64,000 bases of DNA from Paenirhodobacter hankyongi (lineage in GTDB: Bacteria > Pseudomonadota > Alphaproteobacteria > Rhodobacterales > Rhodobacteraceae). The stretch is taken from NCBI RefSeq assembly GCF_003664585.1, contig NZ_RCHI01000003.1, forward strand, positions 62,001 to 126,000, given 5' to 3'. Below the pieces are notes generated by a model. That model was not told the DNA's origin and did no database searches. It worked only from the letters and a program-made list of their open reading frames with translations. Of the stretch, positions 58,818-64,000 are shown in pieces (position 1 is the stretch's first letter; every line of letters begins with the position of its first letter). Made by a program: the position numbers and the translations under genes.

Positions 58818-59304
58818 GAGCAAAATCCATGATCCGGGCCCGAAGGCAACCCCGGAAGCCGACAAGCCGAAGGCCGAGACCCCTGCGCCCCGCCCCGCGG
58901 GCGACGTTGCGACCGGCGCGCCGCGGGCGAAACCGCCGGCCTCGGTCCTGTCCTCTGATCTGACCATCGTCGGCAATATCAAGACTACCGGCGACATCCA
59001 GGTCGAGGGCGTGGTCGAGGGTGACATCCGTGCCCATCTGCTGACCGTGGGCGAGACCGCCACCATCCGCGGCGAGATCGTCGCCGACGACATCGTGGTG
59101 AACGGCCGCGTCGTGGGCCGCGTGCGCGGCATCAAGGTGCGCCTGACCTCGACCGCCCGCGTCGAGGGCGACATCATCCACAAGACCATCGCGATCGAGA
59201 GCGGCGCGCATTTCGAGGGCTCGGTGCAGCGTCAGGAAGACCCGCTGCAGGGCGCGCAGGCGCCGAAGCTCGCGCCGCCGGATCCCTCCGCGCCGAAGGC
59301 CTGA
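58807..59304 (+). CDS. Bactofilin
   Basis: Cytoskeletal polymer-forming protein. The 165-residue product has a Pro/Lys-rich N-terminus (1-45), a central beta-helix of hydrophobic repeats (SSDLTIVGNIKTTGDIQVEG, then VVEGDIRAHLLTVGETATI) and a Pro-rich tail. It overlaps the M23 gene start-to-end, which supports one functional unit for local cell-wall cutting and shape. A terminator follows. Confidence 0.9.
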   Translation: MFSKSKIHDPGPKATPEADKPKAETPAPRPAGDVATGAPRAKPPASVLSSDLTIVGNIKTTGDIQVEGVVEGDIRAHLLTVGETATIRGEIVADDIVVNGRVVGRVRGIKVRLTSTARVEGDIIHKTIAIESGAHFEGSVQRQEDPLQGAQAPKLAPPDPSAPKA

Positions 59305-59329
59305 GGCCGCGAGGCGCAGGAACGAGATC

Positions 59330-59354
59330 GGGCGGCCCGCGGGCCGCCCTTTTT
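59330..59354 (+). terminator. Rho-independent terminator of the M23-bactofilin unit
   Basis: GGGCGGCCC (59330-59338) and GGGCCGCCC (59341-59349) pair perfectly, followed by TTTTT. Confidence 0.85.
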
Positions 59355-59384
59355 CATGCCGGTCCGGCGCGGACCGCGCCGGGA

Positions 59385-60158
59385 TCACGACGTCAGCGCG
59401 CGATACATGTGCCAGCTCGCGTGGCCAAGCACCGGCAGCGCCACGAACAGCCCCAGAAACAGCGGCACCATGCCGAGGAACAGCAGCCCCGCGATCACCG
59501 CCGCCCAGGCTGCCATCGCCCCCGCATTCGCCAGCACCGCCTGCACCGAGGTGATGATCGCGGTGATGAAATCCACCTCGCGCTCCAGCAGCAGCGGCAG
59601 GCCGACGACGGTGAAGCTGAACAGCAGCGCCGCGAAGATGCCGCCGATCACGCCCCCGGTCAGCAGCATCGCCGGGCCGTTGCCGCTCAGCAGCACCTCG
59701 GGCGAGGACGAGACATTGGTCAGCGCGCTGGTGCCCATGAACAGCGCGAAGGTCGTGTGCGCGACGAAGACCCAGAACATGAACATCAGCAGGATCACCA
59801 TCGCCATCGACGGCAGTTGCCGGTCCTTCTGCGCGAAGACGACGCCCAGCACCGCGGGCCAATAGAGCGGCTCGCCCGCCTCGAGCCGGCGGCTGACCTC
59901 GTAAAGCCCGATCGCGGCAAAGGGGGCCAGCAGCGGAAAGCCGAGGATGAAGGGCACGAGCCACCATTCCTCGCCGCGCGCCGCAAAGACCTGCCACAGC
60001 ACGACGCCACCGAGCACATAGACCGCCGAGAAGAACAGCCCGAAGGCCGGCGCGCGGCGAAAATCGCGCCAGCCCGCGCGCAGCACCTCCGGGATCATCG
60101 ACAGCGGCATCTCCTTCACCTCGGGCAACTCCGACGGTCCGTTCATCACTTCCACCAT
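59385..60158 (-). CDS. DUF2189 membrane protein
   Basis: A 257-residue integral membrane protein with about six hydrophobic segments. PLSMIPEVLRAGWRDFRRAP, FGLFFSAVYVLGG and FPLLAPFAAIGLYEVSRRLE match DUF2189. Its function is unknown. The ATG at 60158 has GGGAGG upstream; an in-frame extension to 60512 is Arg-rich and covers the intergenic hairpins. Confidence 0.82.
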   Translation of the reverse strand: MVEVMNGPSELPEVKEMPLSMIPEVLRAGWRDFRRAPAFGLFFSAVYVLGGVVLWQVFAARGEEWWLVPFILGFPLLAPFAAIGLYEVSRRLEAGEPLYWPAVLGVVFAQKDRQLPSMAMVILLMFMFWVFVAHTTFALFMGTSALTNVSSSPEVLLSGNGPAMLLTGGVIGGIFAALLFSFTVVGLPLLLEREVDFITAIITSVQAVLANAGAMAAWAAVIAGLLFLGMVPLFLGLFVALPVLGHASWHMYRALTS

Positions 60159-60501
60159 GCAACCCTCCCTGAATGCCAGCGGACGGGCCCCTCCCCGAGC
60201 CCTTCGTCTCAGGATGCGGCCGGCGGGCGCTCCCGGCAAGAAAATCCCTCGCGGCAGCGCGGCACGCCGGCCCTGTGGCGGCGCGGCAAGACAGGCACGG
60301 CTGGCCGCAAATGTCACAATTTCGCCGCTTTTCCTTGCATTTCCGCGGCGTTCCGGCATCCTGATTATCAAAATACAAAAGCGCCGCCGAAGCGGCGCGC
60401 GAGCAGTTGTAACGAGAGCAAGAGGCACCTCCGACGCGCGGAGGCGCGGCCCCCGAGCGATCCGGGACGCCGCGCCGTCAACCGTGCGGGGACTGACAGG
60501 C
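60159..60501. other. 343-base intergenic region with stem-loops
   Basis: No convincing gene. It holds GCGCCGC-CGAA-GCGGCGC (60381-60398) with an A-rich left flank, which on the minus strand reads as a hairpin followed by TTTTGTATTTT, an intrinsic terminator form. A second stem, CCTCCG-ACGCG-CGGAGG, lies at 60428-60444. Divergent promoters for the DUF2189 and Hint genes must also be here; I cannot pick them with confidence. Confidence 0.5.
60381..60398 (-). terminator. Minus-strand terminator-like hairpin upstream of the Hint gene
   Basis: A seven-base-pair GC stem with CGAA/TTCG loop followed on the minus strand by TTTTGTATTTT. No annotated minus-strand gene ends here, so it may close a small RNA or block antisense transcription into the DUF2189 gene. 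Confidence 0.5.
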
Positions 60502-61650
60502 ATGGCAGACACGGTCTACACCGATCCGATCTACCTGACGGGGGACATGCTCGCCTCGGTCTCGGGCCAGCCCACGAACCAGGGCAACCCGGGCGACAGC
60601 AACTTCGGCATGGTGATGCGCAACGTGCGGGCGCTGAACGGCTCGGACACGCTCTATCGGCTGGTCTGGACCGGCAACAAGAACAGCTCGGCGACCGAGT
60701 TTCAGAACGGCCAGTTCTGGCAGTTGCAGGTCTATGACGCCTCGGGCGACAATGACAGCGATCCGACCGTGGGCGGCGCCGGCTGGACCCCGGTGAACGG
60801 CTACAACAGCCTGACGCCGAAGAACGACCTCGTCGCGGGTCTGGGCGCGGGGGACGATTACATCGTCTTCGAGGGCAACAAGGGCTGGTTGCTGCTGGAC
60901 CTGAACGGCGGGCTGCCGACCCAGCCGACGACACTGACCTATTACGCCAGCGACGAGAATGGCGATCTGGCCGTGGGCGACAATGACCGCCAGCTCGACT
61001 TCTCGGACGCCTATCACGCGATCAGCGCGATCTGCTTTTGCGCCGGCACCGAGATCGACACCGCGCAGGGCTCCCGCCCGATCGAGACGCTGGTGGCGGG
61101 CGATCTGATCCGCACGCTCGATCACGGGCTGCAACCGCTGCGCTGGATCGGCAGCCGCACGCTCGACCGCGCGGCGCTGACCGTCGCGCCGCACATGCTG
61201 CCGGTGCGGATCGCGCGCGACGCGCTTGGCCGTGGGCTGCCGGCACAGGATCTTCTGGTCTCGCCGCAGCACCGTATCCTGATGCGCTCGCGCATTGCCG
61301 AGCGGGTCAGCGGCGCGCGCGAGGTGCTGATCGCGGCCAAGCACCTCGTCGGCCTGCCCGGCATCGAGGTGCTGGCAGCGCCCGGGCCGGTGCAGTATCT
61401 GCACCTGCTCTTCGACCGGCACGAGGTGGTGTTCGCGAATGGTGCCGAGGCGGAATCGCTCTACACCGGCACGCAGGCGCTGCGCAGCCTGACCCGCGCG
61501 GCACGGGCCGAGGTGCTGGCGCTGTTTCCCGAACTGCGCGCGGGCCTGCCCGTCGCCCCGGCCGCACGGCCCTTCACCGACGGGCGCACCGGCCGCAAGC
61601 TGAGCGCACGGCACGCGAAGAACGGCCAGCCGCTGGTGATGGCGGGCTGA
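60502..61650 (+). CDS. Hint-domain protein with unrecognised N-terminal domain
   Basis: A 382-residue acidic protein with no signal peptide. Residues 1-175 are Asp/Asn/Gly-rich and beta-like, with no family I recognise. A Hint (hedgehog/intein) module starts at CFCAGTEID (Cys178, Cys180) and shows RPIETLVAGDLIRTLDHGLQPLRWIG and VSPQHRIL. Rhodobacteraceae encode many such proteins, often in secreted, calcium-binding contexts. The absence of a C-terminal extein Ser/Thr/Cys pattern of inteins suggests a hedgehog-like, not splicing, role; this is inferred. Confidence 0.8.
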   Translation: MADTVYTDPIYLTGDMLASVSGQPTNQGNPGDSNFGMVMRNVRALNGSDTLYRLVWTGNKNSSATEFQNGQFWQLQVYDASGDNDSDPTVGGAGWTPVNGYNSLTPKNDLVAGLGAGDDYIVFEGNKGWLLLDLNGGLPTQPTTLTYYASDENGDLAVGDNDRQLDFSDAYHAISAICFCAGTEIDTAQGSRPIETLVAGDLIRTLDHGLQPLRWIGSRTLDRAALTVAPHMLPVRIARDALGRGLPAQDLLVSPQHRILMRSRIAERVSGAREVLIAAKHLVGLPGIEVLAAPGPVQYLHLLFDRHEVVFANGAEAESLYTGTQALRSLTRAARAEVLALFPELRAGLPVAPAARPFTDGRTGRKLSARHAKNGQPLVMAG

Positions 61651-61652
61651 CC

Positions 61653-62216
61653 TCAGACGAGGTTCAGCTCCTGCAGCCGCCACCAGACGGCGGCCAGAAG
61701 CTCGGGCACCGGCTTCGCCCCCGACAGCTCCAGCACCGGTTCGGACCGGCCGGCCAGCCAGTCGCGGTGCCGGGTCAGCGAGCGCCCCGAGAAATAGGGC
61801 TCGTCATAGGAGGCGGCCCATTTCAGGAATTCGGCATGGTTGTGGTGCATGTCGCCGCCGGGCTTCACCCGGGCGCCGAATTTCTCGGCCTCGCGGCGGC
61901 GGATGCGGGCCAGACGCAGGGGCGTCGGCGTGACGAGGAAGATGATCAGGTCGGCGCCATCGATCACCAACTCGCCCCAGCCATCGGCGGCGCCCGAAAG
62001 CACCCAGCCCCCCTCCGGCCCCTCGCCCAGCTGCGCCGCGGCGATCAGTGCCACGCGCTCCTCGACCGGGCGCTTGACGGTATAGGGCGGGTCGGTCGGC
62101 GCCCAGAAGAAGGCATCGGTGTCGAGATGCGGCACGCCGAGGCGCTCGGCCAGGACCCGCCCGAGGGACGAGGTCCCAGACCCTGCGGCGCCGGTGATAT
62201 AGACCCGCGCCGCCAT
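61653..62216 (-). CDS. P-loop nucleotide kinase-like protein
   Basis: A 187-residue soluble protein with a Walker A motif GAAGSGTSS near the N-terminus, DTDAFFWAPTDPPYTVKRP (kinase-type substrate region) and a LARIRRRE lid segment. It resembles adenylate kinase-like or AAA-type small kinases whose substrates are unknown. It starts four bases after prfB on the same strand and is convergent with the Hint gene. Confidence 0.75.
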   Translation of the reverse strand: MAARVYITGAAGSGTSSLGRVLAERLGVPHLDTDAFFWAPTDPPYTVKRPVEERVALIAAAQLGEGPEGGWVLSGAADGWGELVIDGADLIIFLVTPTPLRLARIRRREAEKFGARVKPGGDMHHNHAEFLKWAASYDEPYFSGRSLTRHRDWLAGRSEPVLELSGAKPVPELLAAVWWRLQELNLV

Positions 62217-62220
62217 CGCC

Positions 62221-63345
62221 TCAGTCCGCCTGTGCGTCGGCGCGGGACTTGCCCTCGACCCCGAGGGCCAGTGTCGCGGCCATGAACCCGTCGAGGTCTC
62301 CGTCGAGAACCCCTTGCGTGTCCGAGGTCTCGTAGCCGGTGCGCAGATCCTTCACCATCTGGTAGGGCTGCAGCACATAGGAGCGGATCTGGTTGCCCCA
62401 GCCAGCATCGCCCTTCGCCTCGTGCTGGGCGTTGATCGCGGCGTTGCGCTTGTCGAGCTCCATCTGATAGAGCCGCGCCTTCAGCGCGTTCATCGCCGCC
62501 TCGCGGTTCTGGTGCTGCGACTTCATCGACGAGGTGGTGACGATACCGGTCGGAAGGTGGGTGATGCGCACCGCCGAGTCGGTGGTGTTCACGTGCTGCC
62601 CGCCGGCGCCGGTCGAGCGATAGGTGTCGATGCGGATGTCGTTCGGGTTCACCACGATGTCGATGTTGTCATCGACCACCGGATAGACCCAGACCGAGCT
62701 GAACGAGGTGTGCCGGCGCGCCGCCGAGTCATAGGGCGAGATCCGCACCAGACGGTGCACACCCGATTCCGACTTCAGCCAGCCATAGGCGTTCTTGCCC
62801 GTGATCTTGTAGGCGACCGAGCGGATCCCCGCCTCGTCGCCCGCGGTTTCCGAGATCAGCTCGACGGTATAGCCCTTCTTCTCGGCCCAGCGGGTGTACA
62901 TCCGCGCCAGCATCGAGGCCCAGTCACAGCTTTCCGTGCCGCCCGCGCCCGCGTTGATCTCGAGGAAGGTGTCGTTGCCGTCCGCCTCGCCGTCGAGCAG
63001 CGCCTCGAGCTCCTTGGCATCGGCGAAGGCCTTCAGCTCGCGCAGCGATTTCTCGGCCTCGGTGACGATATCGGGATCGTCCTCCATCTCGCCCAGCTCG
63101 ATCAGCTCGACGTTGTCGGTCACCTCGCGCTCGATGCGCTTGTAGGTCTCCATCTGGTCCATCAGCACCTGACGCTCGCGCATCAGCTTCTGCGCGCGCG
63201 CCGGGTCGGACCACAGGTCACCATCCTCGATCATCGCGTTGAATTCCTCGAGCCGGTGCGGCGCGGTCTCGAGGTCCATCCGCTGGCCCAGAAGTTTCAG
63301 CGATTTGCGGATCGCGTCCACGATGTTCTGCGTCTCGGCGCGCAT
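62221..63345 (-). CDS. prfB: Peptide chain release factor 2
   Basis: Recognises UGA and UAA and triggers release of the finished protein. The 374-residue protein has the GGQ catalytic motif at 248-250 (TGAGGQ) and the stop-reading tripeptide as SPY at 203-205, where E. coli RF2 has SPF. The reading frame is continuous, with no programmed frameshift site. The ATG at 63345 gives the family N-terminus MRAETQNIVDAI. Confidence 0.96.
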   Translation of the reverse strand: MRAETQNIVDAIRKSLKLLGQRMDLETAPHRLEEFNAMIEDGDLWSDPARAQKLMRERQVLMDQMETYKRIEREVTDNVELIELGEMEDDPDIVTEAEKSLRELKAFADAKELEALLDGEADGNDTFLEINAGAGGTESCDWASMLARMYTRWAEKKGYTVELISETAGDEAGIRSVAYKITGKNAYGWLKSESGVHRLVRISPYDSAARRHTSFSSVWVYPVVDDNIDIVVNPNDIRIDTYRSTGAGGQHVNTTDSAVRITHLPTGIVTTSSMKSQHQNREAAMNALKARLYQMELDKRNAAINAQHEAKGDAGWGNQIRSYVLQPYQMVKDLRTGYETSDTQGVLDGDLDGFMAATLALGVEGKSRADAQAD

Positions 63346-63391
63346 CGGTCCTGTCCTTCCTGTCTTGTCGTCGCGGTGATACAGGCAAGCT

Positions 63392-63417
63392 GGCGCCCGG
63401 GCAAGCACCCGGGCGCC
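63392..63417. other. Perfect GC hairpin between PBP1A and prfB
   Basis: GGCGCCCGGG (63392-63401) and CCCGGGCGCC (63408-63417) form a perfect ten-base-pair stem with a six-base loop. There is no U-run on either strand; it could still terminate the upstream pbp1A message. Confidence 0.45.
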
Positions 63418-63441
63418 GAAATGCCTGCTGGTGCAGGGGTC

Positions 63442-64000
63442 TCAGTACAGGCCGCCCGAGCTCACGGTGCCGAAATCGGCCTTCTTCGGGATCACCTTGG
63501 TCTGGCCGGTCGAGGTGGTGACCGAGCGGTCGCCCTCGTCGGTCTCGCCCTGCGCGAAGAGCGGCAGGTTCTGCCCCATTGCAAAGCCGCCGTCGACGAT
63601 CGCGCCGATGCCGCTCATGCCCTGGCCCTCGCGCAGGTATTCGGCCTGCACGAAATCGCCCGTGGCATCGTCGGCCAGCCGCTCGCCGGTGAAGCGGTTG
63701 AACTTCGCCCAATAGCCCCCCGGCGGCACCTTGAAGGCGCTGCCGCCATAGACCTTGACCGCGGCCTGCATGAACTCGTTGAACACCGGCACACAGAGCG
63801 TGCCGCCATAGGCGCCGGGGCCGAGCGTGCGCGGCTGGTCATAGCCCATGTAGCACGAGGCCACGATGTTCGAGGTGAACCCGGTGAACCACACGTCCTT
63901 GGCGTCGTTCGTGGTGCCGGTCTTGCCCGCCACCGGCACCGGCAGGTTCACCCCGTGCCCCGAGCCGCGCTGCACCACGCCCTGCATCATCGAGATCATC
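63442..64000 (-). CDS. Penicillin-binding protein 1A, C-terminal part (runs off the window)
   Basis: The last about 186 residues of a class A PBP. The transpeptidase KTGTT motif (VPVAGKTGTTNDAKD) and the following WFTGFTSNIVASCYMGYD are PBP1A-like; the C-terminal tail ends SSGGLY. The glycosyltransferase domain and the SxxK and SxN motifs lie beyond position 64000. It is upstream of prfB on the same strand with a 96-base gap. Confidence 0.9.
   Translation of the reverse strand, partial: MISMMQGVVQRGSGHGVNLPVPVAGKTGTTNDAKDVWFTGFTSNIVASCYMGYDQPRTLGPGAYGGTLCVPVFNEFMQAAVKVYGGSAFKVPPGGYWAKFNRFTGERLADDATGDFVQAEYLREGQGMSGIGAIVDGGFAMGQNLPLFAQGETDEGDRSVTTSTGQTKVIPKKADFGTVSSGGLY

Noticed and set aside
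62221-63345. Programmed frameshift in prfB
   Set aside because: The frame is continuous with no internal in-frame UGA and no slippery site, so regulation by frameshifting is absent here.

Overview
The window is a high-GC, densely packed chromosomal segment of an alphaproteobacterium, most likely a Rhodobacteraceae (Rhodobacter/Paracoccus-like). The evidence is the gene set and gene style: an alr-mlaE-mlaF-pqiA-like run, paired gap genes around a microprotein, a mmsA/acyl-CoA dehydrogenase/hydrolase/mmsB valine operon, a Hint-domain protein, a GAAC-N7-GAAC LexA box at uvrA, a CtrA-type box at a fliG gene, and interspersed palindromic repeats with a CCCCGGGATATTT core. I see no rRNA, tRNA, CRISPR array, prophage or transposase. 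This is mostly core chromosome with one accessory-looking arsenic island.

Layout. 1-1500: replicative helicase dnaB. 1582-6863: an arsenic/metalloid island with two divergent arms. The minus arm encodes an ArsR repressor, an ArsP-like permease, a thioredoxin-like disulfide protein and a catalytically dead rhodanese with a polycysteine tail. The plus arm encodes an ArsR-ArsC fusion, an ArsJ-type GAPDH and the ArsJ exporter. 6953-9982: alanine racemase, then Mla phospholipid-transport permease and ATPase and a PqiA-like membrane protein, all overlapping by 1-4 bases. 10165-13767: radA, cvpA, purF. 13974-15045: zapA and a coiled-coil partner, divergent from 15247-19088: transketolase, a drug/metabolite transporter and a lipid A-type acyltransferase. 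19129-28283: DUF1223 protein, aconitase with a strong terminator, CAP-domain lipoprotein, TM2 protein, MprF, a heme-dependent oxidative demethylase family protein and a DUF6314 protein. 28361-33372: purB, an isolated fliG with a CtrA-type box, and gap - 47-residue membrane protein - gap. 33565-35525: DUF1127 microprotein, MarC, coaD, CBS-domain protein.

35602-41405 is a valine-degradation unit: a LysR regulator divergent from mmsA, isobutyryl-CoA dehydrogenase, 3-hydroxyisobutyryl-CoA hydrolase and mmsB. 41493-43891 is a small envelope/regulatory cluster: three small secreted proteins sharing an RcnB-like C-terminal motif around a Crp/Fnr regulator and a DUF2892 membrane protein. 43895-50124: uvrA under a LexA box, an active rhodanese, an MFS transporter and lpdA under a 30-bp operator that covers its -10. 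50200-56738: DUF924, MFS, queA and a large AsmA/YhdP-like protein. 56820-59304: Bcp peroxiredoxin, then an M23 endopeptidase overlapping a bactofilin gene. 59385-64000: DUF2189 membrane protein, Hint-domain protein, P-loop kinase-like protein, prfB and the 3' end of a penicillin-binding protein 1A gene that runs off the window.

The most interesting signals are the dead rhodanese with a Cys tail in the arsenic island, the probably leaderless ars fusion promoter with an operator over its -10, the lone CtrA-boxed fliG, the gap-microprotein-gap unit, the RcnB-like trio, and several sharp unassigned palindromic operators. All names rest on reading translated sequence by eye; no database search was run.
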